The notes under the pieces: model-generated
What the model saw: only the letters and a program-made list of their open reading frames with translations
Databases searched by the model: none
What the model was told of the DNA's origin: nothing
Origin: Christiangramia sp. OXR-203
GTDB lineage: Bacteria > Bacteroidota > Bacteroidia > Flavobacteriales > Flavobacteriaceae
Assembly (NCBI RefSeq): GCF_034372165.1
Contig: NZ_CP139698.1
Location: forward strand, 1,798,001 to 1,862,000
Length of the DNA stretch: 64,000 nucleotides
Direction: 5' to 3'
Position numbers and translations under genes: made by a program
Part shown: positions 1-9,070 of the stretch, in pieces
Numbering within the stretch: the first letter of the stretch is position 1
How the letters are laid out: each line of letters opens with the position of its first letter

Positions 1-318
1 TGACCCAGCGCTATTCTCAATTGTCTTCAAAGTTTGCCTGGTTTTTCTCAGCTCTAATTGGTTGTACACATATACAGCCGACCTGTATTTGTGCCGCATG
101 CTATGATCTTTCATACTTTGATGAGTTCTCAAATGGATAAGAATAAGATCTTCCAAAATTACCATTTCTGGATCATAATTCATGATTATCCCTTCGTAAA
201 ACTGATCTGGCAATTCCTTAGCAGAAATATATCCCTGTCGTACATTATATACCCCTTTAACAGCTTTGAAAACTGCTTCTGTACACCAGTGGCAACCACC
301 TCCGAGTCCTATTTTCAT
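1..318 (-). CDS. msrA: peptide methionine sulfoxide reductase MsrA (partial, N-terminal part)
   Basis: MsrA reduces the S-epimer of methionine sulfoxide in oxidised proteins, using thioredoxin. The ATG is at 318-316 and the protein opens MKIGLGGGCHWCTEAVF. Cys9 sits where the family has its catalytic cysteine (GCFWG/C-type motif), and Glu14 follows as expected. The GYISAK segment and the later KDHSMRHKYRSAVY stretch also fit the fold. 106 codons are present and the frame is still open at base 1, so the C-terminus lies outside the window. The gene is divergent from the SRAP gene at 381. The call rests on the catalytic motif and start; only part of the domain is visible. Confidence 0.85.
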   Translation of the reverse strand, partial: MKIGLGGGCHWCTEAVFKAVKGVYNVRQGYISAKELPDQFYEGIIMNYDPEMVILEDLILIHLRTHQSMKDHSMRHKYRSAVYVYNQLELRKTRQTLKTIENSAGS

Positions 319-380
319 TAAATTAACTTTTAACTATCTTCTTAGTTTCAACGAATGCTTAAATTTATAAAAAGTGTTTT

Positions 381-1001
381 ATGTGTTATCGTACTAAGTT
401 GAATAAAAAGATCTTTTCCCTGGAAAAATCATTGGATGCCAGGTTTTTGGAACCAGATAAATACCAGCCCCAACTAGAGATCAACGCCTTTAGTTTTTCT
501 GAAACTCCTGTAATTACGTACGATAGTCCTGGTGAGATACAAATGTTCCCATGGGGTTTAATTCCCTTCTGGGCTAAAGATGATACTATTAAAAAAATGA
601 CTTTAAATAGTAAAATAGAAACTGCAGCTGAAAAACCAGCTTTCAGAAATTCTGTAGATAATAGATGCCTCGTGATTGCTGAAGCCTATTACGAATGGCA
701 ATGGCTTGACCCGAAAGGTAAAACCAAACAAAAATTCATATTGGAGCCGAGGGATCAGGAGATATTTGCTTTCGCCGGAATATTCTCTACCTGGAAGAAT
801 CCTGAAAATAATAATATCATCAACTCCTACTCTATCCTAACTACAGAAGCCAATGATTTAATGAGCAAGGTTCATAATAATAAAAAGCGGATGCCAGTAG
901 TTTTAAAATCTCAGGATCATAAAAACTGGTTGCAAGGTAGTGATTTAAGAAATTTTGCCTTTCCATATGATGTTCCGCTAACAGCTACCGCTATCGATTA
1001 A
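381..1001 (+). CDS. yedK: SRAP-domain protein (SOS response-associated peptidase, YedK/HMCES family)
   Basis: SRAP proteins form a covalent thiazolidine link between their Cys2 and an abasic site in single-stranded DNA, shielding it during replication. After the initiator Met the protein begins Cys-Tyr-Arg, giving the required Cys2 once Met1 is removed. The other expected residues are visible: Asn in LNSKIET (about residue 74), Glu in AEAYYEW (about 102) and His in KVHNNKKRMPVVL (about 157). At 206 residues it is near the family's usual 200-230. It overlaps the metallo-hydrolase gene tail to tail by 4 bases. No LexA-type operator was recognised upstream. Confidence 0.9.
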   Translation: MCYRTKLNKKIFSLEKSLDARFLEPDKYQPQLEINAFSFSETPVITYDSPGEIQMFPWGLIPFWAKDDTIKKMTLNSKIETAAEKPAFRNSVDNRCLVIAEAYYEWQWLDPKGKTKQKFILEPRDQEIFAFAGIFSTWKNPENNNIINSYSILTTEANDLMSKVHNNKKRMPVVLKSQDHKNWLQGSDLRNFAFPYDVPLTATAID

Positions 1002-2032
1002 TCATACTGCTTCCACCAGTTTACTTTCTTGCTGCTTTGAATTGTAAATATTTCTCCTGGTTCCGGAATACAATAATTCTGATCCTTTGCCGCATCAATG
1101 AATCTTTCTACAGGATCTAACCAGTGATGTAATGAGAGTGCAAAACCGGCCCAATGCACAGGCATTATATTTTTAACCTGTGAATCCCTGGCTGCCTGCA
1201 CACATTCTTCCGGATACATATGAATTTGCTTCCATTTTTCATCATATTGCCCGCATTCCATAAAGCCAAAATCAAAAGGCCCCAGTCTGTGACCAATCTC
1301 CACAAAATGGCTACCGTAACCACTGTCTCCGCTAAACCAGATATTTTCTGTAGCGGTTTTTAGATTCCAACCACCCCAAAGTCCCTGAGCTCTGTCATTT
1401 AAACCTCTACCCGAGAAATGTCTTGTTGGTGTAAAGGTAATTTCTATTCCGCCTACATTAATTTTATCCCACCAATCATATTCCTTGATCCTTTCAGGTT
1501 CTACACCCCATTTTTCTAAATGTCTTCCTACGCCCAAAGCGGTATGAAAAACTTTAGTTTTATGCTGAAGTTTTTTTATGCTTTCAAGATCGAGATGATC
1601 GTAATGATCATGTGATATTAGAACAAGGTCAATCTCAGGAAGTTCGTCCAGTATGTGTAAGGTATTAGTCGAAAAACGCTTAATACTAAATGGTGAAATT
1701 GGCGCGGCATCAGGACCGAACATTGGATCTATAAGGATCGTTAGCTCATTTATACGTAGCAAAATTACAGAATGACCGAACCAGATCATCTTACTATCTA
1801 CTGAAGGCTTTAAAAATTCCTGTAAATTAAAAGCTTTGATCTGAATTTCTTTCGATGGCTGCCGACCATTCTTCTCAAAAAACTGTTTGTACAATAGTTT
1901 AGGAATATCTTTGATATGGATATCCATTCCAGTCTTTTTCAGATTCATGAACCTGGCTTCTTTCCAGTTCTCAGATCGCTCGTATCTTTTTATATTCTCT
2001 TCGGAAGCATTTGCACCAAATTGATCAAACAT
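998..2032 (-). CDS. metallo-beta-lactamase-fold hydrolase, NAPE-PLD/UlaG-like
   Basis: A cytoplasmic-looking 344-residue metallo-beta-lactamase-fold hydrolase with no signal peptide. The zinc-binding HxHxDH motif is HDHYDH at residues 141-146. Further candidate ligands are His205 (TPTRHFSGRG), Asp236 (FSGDSGYG) and His293 (MPVHWAGF), and HMYPEE at 271-276 is typical of the N-acyl-phosphatidylethanolamine phospholipase D-like branch. The substrate cannot be told from sequence; phospholipid-like or phosphodiester substrates are known in this branch. It starts 2 bases after the PepSY-like lipoprotein gene ends, so the two are almost certainly cotranscribed. Confidence 0.85.
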   Translation of the reverse strand: MFDQFGANASEENIKRYERSENWKEARFMNLKKTGMDIHIKDIPKLLYKQFFEKNGRQPSKEIQIKAFNLQEFLKPSVDSKMIWFGHSVILLRINELTILIDPMFGPDAAPISPFSIKRFSTNTLHILDELPEIDLVLISHDHYDHLDLESIKKLQHKTKVFHTALGVGRHLEKWGVEPERIKEYDWWDKINVGGIEITFTPTRHFSGRGLNDRAQGLWGGWNLKTATENIWFSGDSGYGSHFVEIGHRLGPFDFGFMECGQYDEKWKQIHMYPEECVQAARDSQVKNIMPVHWAGFALSLHHWLDPVERFIDAAKDQNYCIPEPGEIFTIQSSKKVNWWKQYD

Positions 2033-2034
2033 AA

Positions 2035-2472
2035 TTATTTAATGATAGTTCCATCTGGTTTGAACATAACATCTTTATTTTTTCCTTTTTGCTTAAACTC
2101 CACATCGAAAAATTCACCTTTGGTTGCTGATTCAACATGTTCTACTTCAGTGATCTCATAATTTGAATAATCTCTTTCTATTATTTCTAATATGACCTCG
2201 GGAAGTTCCTTCTTCTTCACGTCGTTTTCGGTTTCAACCCAGGTACCATCTGCATTAAAGTCTGCACGATATTTTTCTCCATCCTTCTTAAAATGAGATT
2301 CCCAGTAGCCATGATCGTCCTTTTCCCAATCCGGATCATTTTCACCCGGATATTTCTTCTGAAATGCAGTTTTAACTACTTCCGGAACGGTCTCTTCCTC
2401 TTCTTTGTTTTCCTGACAGCTCATCACACTGATACTAAGAGCAAACACTCCAGCATATATAAATCTTTTCAT
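2035..2472 (-). CDS. PepSY-like domain lipoprotein
   Basis: A 145-residue secreted protein. The N-terminus is a lipoprotein signal with lipobox-like SVMSC, so Cys19 would be lipidated. The rest is acidic and resembles the PepSY-like/BLIP-like repeats of Bacteroidota: two units with the pattern aromatic/charged strand, helix, strand (EVVKTAFQKKYPGEND then WEKDDHGYWESHF; EVILEIIERDYSNYEITEVEH then FFDVEF). Such proteins are periplasmic and often lie near two-component systems, as here. No biochemical function is known to me. It lies between the receiver protein (66-base gap) and the metallo-hydrolase (2-base gap) on the same strand. Confidence 0.75.
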   Translation of the reverse strand: MKRFIYAGVFALSISVMSCQENKEEEETVPEVVKTAFQKKYPGENDPDWEKDDHGYWESHFKKDGEKYRADFNADGTWVETENDVKKKELPEVILEIIERDYSNYEITEVEHVESATKGEFFDVEFKQKGKNKDVMFKPDGTIIK

Positions 2473-2537
2473 AATAGTAATTTATATAAAACTAAAAACT
2501 TAATTCCAGGGAGTTTCAAACGAAATCATAAAGTTTC

Positions 2538-2936
2538 TCAGGAAGAGAGATTCAGATCTAAATCTTGCATCGTAGCTTTCCGAAGTGGTTTAGAAAGAAA
2601 GGCTTTGACCATAGGATACCTGACTTTTTCCGGATCGAAATCTTCTATCGCAGATGTTAGAATATAAACTTTAAACATTTTTTTAATGCTGGTATCAAAC
2701 TTTAAAAATTCATCCAGAAAATCCCAACCAGTCATTGTAGGCATATTCACATCTAAAAAGATGATCATTTTGCGATCTCCTTCATATTTCTTACAAGATT
2801 GCAAGTAAGCCAAACCTTTTTCTGGTTCCTGAAAAACCTTAACACGGGCATTGGAATCGAATTTCTCAATTACTAATTTGCAGATTAGATTATTTACAGG
2901 ATCGTCATCTACGATTATGTAATCATGAATTTTCAA
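2538..2936 (-). CDS. single-domain response regulator (receiver only)
   Basis: A 132-residue CheY-like receiver with no output domain. The acidic pocket is VDDDP at residues 9-13, the phospho-acceptor is Asp62 (IIFLDVNMP), the switch Thr94 is in ILTSA, and Lys116 lies in FLSKP. It resembles the stand-alone regulators paired with PAS-rich kinases in Bacteroidota. The start is a TTG at 2936-2934. It overlaps the restored C-terminal frame of the kinase by 14 bases, so translation is probably coupled to the kinase. If the kinase frameshift is real, that coupling would be lost or weakened. The partner is presumably that kinase; the downstream target is unknown. Confidence 0.85.
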   Translation of the reverse strand: MKIHDYIIVDDDPVNNLICKLVIEKFDSNARVKVFQEPEKGLAYLQSCKKYEGDRKMIIFLDVNMPTMTGWDFLDEFLKFDTSIKKMFKVYILTSAIEDFDPEKVRYPMVKAFLSKPLRKATMQDLDLNLSS

Positions 2937-3144
2937 TGTCAGTATTTTTATTATTATTAGAAAATTCGATGGTTACTTTAGTCCATTCATTTAATTTACT
3001 GTCGATACTGATTTTTCCTCCAATTAGCTCTAGTTGAGTTTTCACCATGAACAGTCCCATTCCCTTGCCTTCTATATGCAAATGCTGTCGCTTGTATAAT
3101 TGGAATAATTCTTCTTTGTTCGTGCCCAGTTTAATTCAAGACCA
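2923..3144 (-). pseudogene. out-of-frame 3' end of the histidine kinase gene (ATPase domain remainder)
   Basis: Read in the +1-shifted frame, this stretch encodes a normal kinase ending: KEELFQLYKRQHLHIEGKG, then MGLFMVKTQLELIGGKIS, ending with a TGA at 2925-2923. It contains the G2-box GKGMGLF that is missing from the kinase frame above. The frame changes at about 3131-3140. Restoring one T in the plus-strand run aattc (3133-3137) would give DNGLEIKLGTNKEELF across the junction, so a single-base deletion explains it. Confidence 0.8.
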
Positions 3145-5960
3145 TTATCCAGGAATATGAGACTATTAAATTCTTTATTCGAGGTACTTGTGATTTTAAG
3201 TACTAAATCTCTATCTGGATGTTTGTATTTTATACTATTCAGTATCAAATTATAAAAAACGCTATGCAGGTAACTTCTTGACGTTAGCATGCCTTCCCAA
3301 TCCTTAAAATCTGTCTTAATTCTGATTTTTTGATTTTCTAAAATGGATCCCGTCATTTGCAAAACATCATCTGTGAGACACTGGAAATTTACATGCTCTC
3401 TAGCCCGGTTGTAATCAGCTTTCACTTTTAGAATATTGTTAAGATCACGAACTACCATATCGAGTCGTTCTACATTCTTTAGCATGTCTGATACTAATTT
3501 CTCTTTAGTAGCTGAATCTATTTCATCATCTGCTATGATCTCAGAAATACCAATGATATTCGCTACAGGCGCTCTTAAATTATGCGACACTATATAACTA
3601 AATTGTTCTAAACCTTTATTGGCACTCACAAGCTCATTTGTATAACTTGTGAGATTCTCATTAAGTTCTCTCAATTTAAGTTCAGACCTCTTAAGCTTGC
3701 TTATATCTGAAAATATGCAAATAATTCCGTTAAGCTGACCATCCTGATTTGTTATCCCGGATATTGTAATTTGTACGGGAAAACTTCTACCATCGCTTTT
3801 TCTACCATCATACTGACTATGAAAAGTATGATCGTAAGCAACCTTTTCCAATATGTCATTTAATAAATCGGTCTCATGAAGATCTGGAAACATCAATTCT
3901 ATTAAATTTTCATTTTGAACCTCTTCAAATTTCCATCCATAAATTTTTTCAGCAGCAGCATTGAAGTATTTAATATTGCCCTGGTCATCTGTCGCTACAA
4001 CTCCCTGTCCAATTCTACTAAGGATGTTTGCTTGAAACTTATTCTCATCTTCAGCCTTTACCCTGTCTGAGATATCAATACCAACACATTGTAATTCTCC
4101 CGTACCGTTTTCATTTTCCAGAAATACCATATCCCAGATAGTGGCTTTATGGAGATTGTCCTTTCCAAGTTTTGTAATTTCTAACTGATAATTTTTGAAT
4201 GGAGATTTTAAACATGTCTCACTAATTTCCATAATTTTATCGTAGTGCCCGGGCAGAGTATCTATCAGGCTGTTTTTGCCAATTGGATCATTGTTTGGAT
4301 AAAGCCAGCCAAAGTCTTCAATATACCGGTCGTTGCAATAGGTGAAATTACCCTGAAGATCTATTCGTATAAAATAGTTTGTTTGTGATTGAATTAGACT
4401 TTTATACCTATTTTCACTAATTGCTAATTTTTCAAAGTTTACTTTTTTCTCTGTTATATCCTGTAAGGTTCCTTTTCCCCCCACTATACTTCCGTTTTCC
4501 TCTAAAGGACTAACAATAACATTCAACCATCTAATTTTTGAATTGGAGACTTTTATACGTAGTTCTATATTTTTGGTCTCCCTTCTTACTAAAACGGACT
4601 GTTTTAGGTTTTCGAATTTTGGAATATCTTCATCCACCACGAGATTGCGGAACTCGGTTATCTCTAAATCTCTGCAATTGGAAATATCAAGAATACTCGC
4701 AACTTCCCCGGAACAATAGACTGAGTTCTCTTTTAGATTAATTTCAAGATATCCAATTCTGGCAATTTTCTCTGCGTACTGTAATTTCTTGGCAGTTTCA
4801 TTGATCTGGTCTATGTATTTTTTTTGGATCGAAATATCCCGAATAATATTGGCAGTTTTAAGAATCTTTTTGCCATTGCGTTCAATTGGAAGAATGGAAG
4901 AAGCTACTTCAGCAGGAAATATTGAACCATCTTTTCTCTTTAGTTGCATCTCAGACTTTGCTTTTCCTGTAACTTCGCGTTCCTTCAGCATTTCTGCCAT
5001 CTCTTCTTCACTGGTATGAACAACATCGCTTCTGTGCAAACCTATTATTTCAGACTCTTCCATACCCAACATCGCACACATTGCAGGATTTGCAGCGGTA
5101 ATAAATCCATCGGTTTTAGCAAGAATGATCCCGTCGATACTATTCTCATAGAAAGCTCTAAGCTTTTCATCCTTTTCCCTTAGTTGCCTATCTTTCAATT
5201 TTTCTTCAGTGATATCCCGAAACTTTACGATAACACCATCAATACCTTCATCGTTAAAGTGGTTTTTAAAGATACATTTGAAGACTCCTATGGTATCTAC
5301 TATTTCAATGTTGAGTATGTTTTCTATGCGCTGCTCATTGTGAATACATTCATTAAATAATTCATAGAATTGAATTGGATTCTCGAATTTGATAACCTCA
5401 TTAATTGTGGATCCCAGCACTCTTGTATGAGCTCTGAATAAATTTTGAATTGAAGGGCTACTATAGGTAATTTTGGCTTCACGGTTTAAGATGCAAACTA
5501 TTTCATGTGAAGACTCCACTAGTTTGCGAAATCTGTTCTCACTGAACCGAATCTGCTTTTCCATTTGCGAACGTTCCCGTTCTAATTTACATCGGCTAAT
5601 TGCATTATGTATCGCAGGTACGAGCCTTTCAGGCCTATCCTTAAATAGAAAATCATTTGCTCCCTTCTCCATCAGCTTTACCGCTGCACCTGGCGGCAGA
5701 GAGCCCGAAAATATTATAAACGGTAATAAACTATCCTTTTTCCTTACAATTTCCAAGGCATCCTCTGAGTCGAGATCTGGTAGGTTATGGTCACAAAGTA
5801 TAATATCAAAATGATGATTTTGGAAAAGGAATTCGAATTCATCTCTACGTGTAGCCAGATGAATTTCAATATCAGTTTTCTCCAGATGCCTTGTTACTAA
5901 ATACGCATCTGTATCTGAATCTTCTACATGTAATAGTTGAATTGATTTCGTATTCGACAT
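3072..5960 (-). CDS. receiver-PAS(x5)-histidine kinase, frameshifted in the ATPase domain
   Basis: A 962-residue sensor kinase without membrane segments. It has an N-terminal receiver (phospho-acceptor Asp57 in IILCDHNL), about five PAS domains (roughly 145-255, 267-380, 390-505, 515-635, 645-760), a dimerisation helix with the H-box SHNLRAPVANI (His793), and the start of the HATPase domain (N-box NLILNSIKY near 908; G1 DNG near 939). The frame then diverges and stops at 3072. The G2 box and last strands follow in another frame down to 2923. As read, the enzyme lacks part of its ATP lid and would probably be inactive. A sequencing error in a short T run is an equally good explanation. The receiver gene overlaps the restored 3' end. 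Confidence 0.85.
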   Translation of the reverse strand: MSNTKSIQLLHVEDSDTDAYLVTRHLEKTDIEIHLATRRDEFEFLFQNHHFDIILCDHNLPDLDSEDALEIVRKKDSLLPFIIFSGSLPPGAAVKLMEKGANDFLFKDRPERLVPAIHNAISRCKLERERSQMEKQIRFSENRFRKLVESSHEIVCILNREAKITYSSPSIQNLFRAHTRVLGSTINEVIKFENPIQFYELFNECIHNEQRIENILNIEIVDTIGVFKCIFKNHFNDEGIDGVIVKFRDITEEKLKDRQLREKDEKLRAFYENSIDGIILAKTDGFITAANPAMCAMLGMEESEIIGLHRSDVVHTSEEEMAEMLKEREVTGKAKSEMQLKRKDGSIFPAEVASSILPIERNGKKILKTANIIRDISIQKKYIDQINETAKKLQYAEKIARIGYLEINLKENSVYCSGEVASILDISNCRDLEITEFRNLVVDEDIPKFENLKQSVLVRRETKNIELRIKVSNSKIRWLNVIVSPLEENGSIVGGKGTLQDITEKKVNFEKLAISENRYKSLIQSQTNYFIRIDLQGNFTYCNDRYIEDFGWLYPNNDPIGKNSLIDTLPGHYDKIMEISETCLKSPFKNYQLEITKLGKDNLHKATIWDMVFLENENGTGELQCVGIDISDRVKAEDENKFQANILSRIGQGVVATDDQGNIKYFNAAAEKIYGWKFEEVQNENLIELMFPDLHETDLLNDILEKVAYDHTFHSQYDGRKSDGRSFPVQITISGITNQDGQLNGIICIFSDISKLKRSELKLRELNENLTSYTNELVSANKGLEQFSYIVSHNLRAPVANIIGISEIIADDEIDSATKEKLVSDMLKNVERLDMVVRDLNNILKVKADYNRAREHVNFQCLTDDVLQMTGSILENQKIRIKTDFKDWEGMLTSRSYLHSVFYNLILNSIKYKHPDRDLVLKITSTSNKEFNSLIFLDNGLELNWARTKKNYSNYTSDSICI

Positions 5961-6133
5961 ACAAGTTCGATCGATTAGGCATTGAATAAATTCACAGTAA
6001 GAACTGAAAATATATTCTAGAAATTTTGGATTAGATTGATGATATAACTAAAATACCTAATATTTCTTGTTAACAAAAAATTATGGCTAATTTATTTGTG
6101 TTAATTTATTGATTATATGATGATTCTATAAAC

Positions 6134-6160
6134 AAACAGCGCGACAAGGTCGCGCTGTTT
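6134..6160 (-). terminator. rho-independent terminator of the M16 peptidase gene
   Basis: A perfect 12-bp stem (aaacagcgcgac / gtcgcgctgttt) with a 3-base loop lies 30 bases past the M16 stop codon. On the minus strand a T-rich run follows the second arm. Confidence 0.85.
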
Positions 6161-6189
6161 ATCTTGTTTCAAAAATCTTCTAAATTATT

Positions 6190-9024
6190 CTACTGAGTAA
6201 TTTTATTAGCGTAAATGTCAAGTTCAATTACAGGTTTCCCTAATTTCTTTACCTCTTCTAATTGTGTGGCCTTATCCCCTACTACCAGGTAAATCATCTC
6301 CTTTTCGTTCAGGTATTCAGTAATAACAGATTTAAAATCTTTTTCTGTCATATTCATTAATTCTTCCTGTTGCGATTCAATAAAATCTTCAGATTTGTTG
6401 TACTTACTTATGTCTCTCAGAATACCCAATTTAGCACCTAAACTTTCATATGAACGGGTGTTTTCTTTCAGTAATTTATTCTGAGTAAGTTCTACTTCCG
6501 CAGGACCAAAATCATTGGAATAATTTGTAACCATTTCTTCTATGATCTTAAGAGAAGGGAGTGTAGCATTCGCCCTTACACTAGTTGAAATATAAAACGG
6601 TGAAATTGTCTCATTCTTAGATATGCCGGAATAAGCACCATAGGTATAGCCTTTTTCTATTCTTAAAGTCTGAAATAATTTACCGCTAGAGCCACCACCA
6701 AGAATTTCATTCGCAAAATTTAGCTTACTGGCATCTTCATCATTTTCGGTAAGAACCAGTTTGCCAATCATAATAACAGATTGTTTAGCATCAGGAACAT
6801 CAATGAAGTATAATGTGCCTGGTTCACCTTCAGCACTTATTTCAGAAGTAGAAATAACAGGAGCTTCAGTCGCCCAGTCGTCAGCCATAGTTGAGATGAC
6901 ATCCAAAACCTGTTTCTGATCCATTGCTCCAGCGATATGGAACTTCGCATTTTCTGGTGATAACTTATCGTAGTAAGATCTAAGATCCTCCATATTAATA
7001 TCTGCGGTAGTTTTTAATGTGCCGTTTACAGGTACTCCAAAACTATGACTATCTCCATATAAAAGTTTATAGAACGCTGTGGATGCAATCGCCTGCGGAT
7101 TTGCTTCCCGATCTTTCAAATTTGTTTCGAGAGCCTGTTTTAATCTGGACAATTCGGTTACATCCCATCTCGGTTCCATCAAAATCTCTTCAACTAATTT
7201 CATGGTACCTTCAAAATTCTTACTAAGACAGGTTCCTGAAATACTAAAACCTTCATTCCCGGTACTTATGTAGACATTAGCTCCCAATAGTCCAAGAGCT
7301 TCTTCCAGTTCAGCCGGAGTTTTATTAGCTGTCCCTTGTAGCATCAAATCACTTAGCAGGTAAGAAACTCCTTCTTTTCCAACTGGATCCAAACGCTGTC
7401 CACCTGGAATTGTTATATCAAATTGTACAAGTGGAATTTCATTATTATCAATTCCAAAGACCTGCATCCCATTTTTAAGCTCAGCAGTCCAGATTTCCGG
7501 TGACTTAAATAATGGCAGATCACCAAAATCAGGTTCACTACGATCATATTTTGAAGGAGTTTTATCATACACAGCCTCTTTTCCCTGGCTAACTTCTTCG
7601 CTAGCTACATCCTTCTTTACTTCTTCTATCCAAACTTCGGCTTCTTCGGAATTTTCTATGGCGAGGTCTATGATTCCTTTTGGAACTACACTGGTCATAA
7701 TGTAGTGCTGATCTTTAATATACTTATTATAAACGCGCATTACATCTTCTGAAGTTACCTTATTAGTAAGTTCAGCAGTTTTTGTTAGATAGCCCGGATC
7801 ACCATTAAATTCGTTATCCTGCACCAACTGAAAAGCTTTATTGAGTACGGTGCTAACTCCCTGATATAATCGAGTTTCAAGTTCAGCTTTAATTCTTTTG
7901 AGATCATCCTCGCTTACACCAGCTTTCTCAAATCTTGTAAAACCATTTTGAATCGCAATATGCACGCTATCCAGATCTATGCCGGCATTGGCCCTTACTC
8001 TAACAACGAACTCACCAGCAAGTTCACTACTGCTTTGATAAGTACTAATACGAGGTGCAAATTTGGATTCTTCTACTACCGTTTGATACAAAGGTGATTT
8101 TTTGCTTCCACTTAATAACTGCCCTAAAATTTGAAGAGCGTACATATCCTCATTATAATCTTCCACTGTTGGATAAATCATTCTAAGCTCGGGAAGTTTT
8201 GCAAAATTATCTTCGAAGTATAAATTTTTTGTGGTTTCAAGTTCTACGGGCATCGCTTCTATAGGCTCAACCTCTGGTCCTGAGGGAATCTCACCAAACC
8301 ATTGTCTAACGAGCTTCTTAGTTTCCTCTATTTGAATATCTCCAGCAATGACCAGGGAAGCATTGGCCGCTCCATAGTATTGTTTATAGAATTCCTTTAC
8401 ATCCTCAAGGGTTGCCGACTGTAAATCTGGTAGCTGACCTATAACCGTCCAATTATAAGGATGATCTTTTGGGTAAAGATTTTTCCTTATGATCTCGTCT
8501 GTATATCCATATGGAGCATTATCTACACGCTGGCGTTTTTCATTCTTAACGACCTGCTTTTCACGATCAAGGGCAGCCTGCGTAACTGTATTGATCATAT
8601 ATCCAAATCTATCTGAATCGATCCAGAGTATCTTTTCGAAAGCATCTTTAGGTACCACTTCGTAATAAACAGTACCATCGCTCCAGGTTCCACCATTTCT
8701 ACTTCCACCCCACTCGGGGATCATTTTACGGTTGGCACCCACGGGAACGTTTTCAGAATCGTTAAAACTCATGTGTTCAAAGAAATGAGCAAATCCTGTT
8801 TTGCCAGGTTTCTCACGGTTAGAACCTACGTGCATCATGGTAGCAACAGCAACTATTGGATCGCTATGATCCTCGTGTAAAATTACTTCCAGACCATTCT
8901 CTAGAGTAAACTTTTCATAATTAAGTTTGAATTCAGGAATTTGCTGAGTTGCTTCTGAAGATTGACCCACACTAACACCAGATAATAAAAAAACTGATAT
9001 TAGAAAAAAATAAAATTTTCTCAT
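6190..9024 (-). CDS. M16 family zinc metallopeptidase, exported (pitrilysin/processing peptidase-like)
   Basis: A 944-residue protein with an N-terminal signal peptide (cleavage near SVGQ, residue 20), so it acts in the periplasm or at the cell surface. The inverted zinc motif HxxEH is H80-F-F-E83-H84, with the third ligand in the downstream EKQVVKNE helix (Glu155/Glu162). The second half repeats the M16 fold without the zinc motif and has the R/Y pair region EKGYTYGAYSG, as in two-domain M16 proteins. Such proteases degrade peptides in a closed chamber. It has its own terminator and lies 46 bases downstream of the AI-2E permease gene, so it may be partly cotranscribed with it. Confidence 0.92.
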   Translation of the reverse strand: MRKFYFFLISVFLLSGVSVGQSSEATQQIPEFKLNYEKFTLENGLEVILHEDHSDPIVAVATMMHVGSNREKPGKTGFAHFFEHMSFNDSENVPVGANRKMIPEWGGSRNGGTWSDGTVYYEVVPKDAFEKILWIDSDRFGYMINTVTQAALDREKQVVKNEKRQRVDNAPYGYTDEIIRKNLYPKDHPYNWTVIGQLPDLQSATLEDVKEFYKQYYGAANASLVIAGDIQIEETKKLVRQWFGEIPSGPEVEPIEAMPVELETTKNLYFEDNFAKLPELRMIYPTVEDYNEDMYALQILGQLLSGSKKSPLYQTVVEESKFAPRISTYQSSSELAGEFVVRVRANAGIDLDSVHIAIQNGFTRFEKAGVSEDDLKRIKAELETRLYQGVSTVLNKAFQLVQDNEFNGDPGYLTKTAELTNKVTSEDVMRVYNKYIKDQHYIMTSVVPKGIIDLAIENSEEAEVWIEEVKKDVASEEVSQGKEAVYDKTPSKYDRSEPDFGDLPLFKSPEIWTAELKNGMQVFGIDNNEIPLVQFDITIPGGQRLDPVGKEGVSYLLSDLMLQGTANKTPAELEEALGLLGANVYISTGNEGFSISGTCLSKNFEGTMKLVEEILMEPRWDVTELSRLKQALETNLKDREANPQAIASTAFYKLLYGDSHSFGVPVNGTLKTTADINMEDLRSYYDKLSPENAKFHIAGAMDQKQVLDVISTMADDWATEAPVISTSEISAEGEPGTLYFIDVPDAKQSVIMIGKLVLTENDEDASKLNFANEILGGGSSGKLFQTLRIEKGYTYGAYSGISKNETISPFYISTSVRANATLPSLKIIEEMVTNYSNDFGPAEVELTQNKLLKENTRSYESLGAKLGILRDISKYNKSEDFIESQQEELMNMTEKDFKSVITEYLNEKEMIYLVVGDKATQLEEVKKLGKPVIELDIYANKITQ

Positions 9025-9070
9025 TGAAGAATAAATTAGTTACTCTCCCAAAATAAGAAATTAATAGCAA

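Noticed and set aside
58-321. Plus-strand open frame of 87 codons at the window start
   Set aside because: It is antisense to msrA, whose catalytic motif and start are clear on the minus strand.
2293-2667. Plus-strand frame of 124 codons
   Set aside because: It crosses two genes on the opposite strand and shows no domain or plausible start.
3072-5960. Kinase frameshift as programmed ribosomal frameshifting
   Set aside because: No slippery heptamer with a downstream structure is visible at the junction; a single-base loss is simpler.
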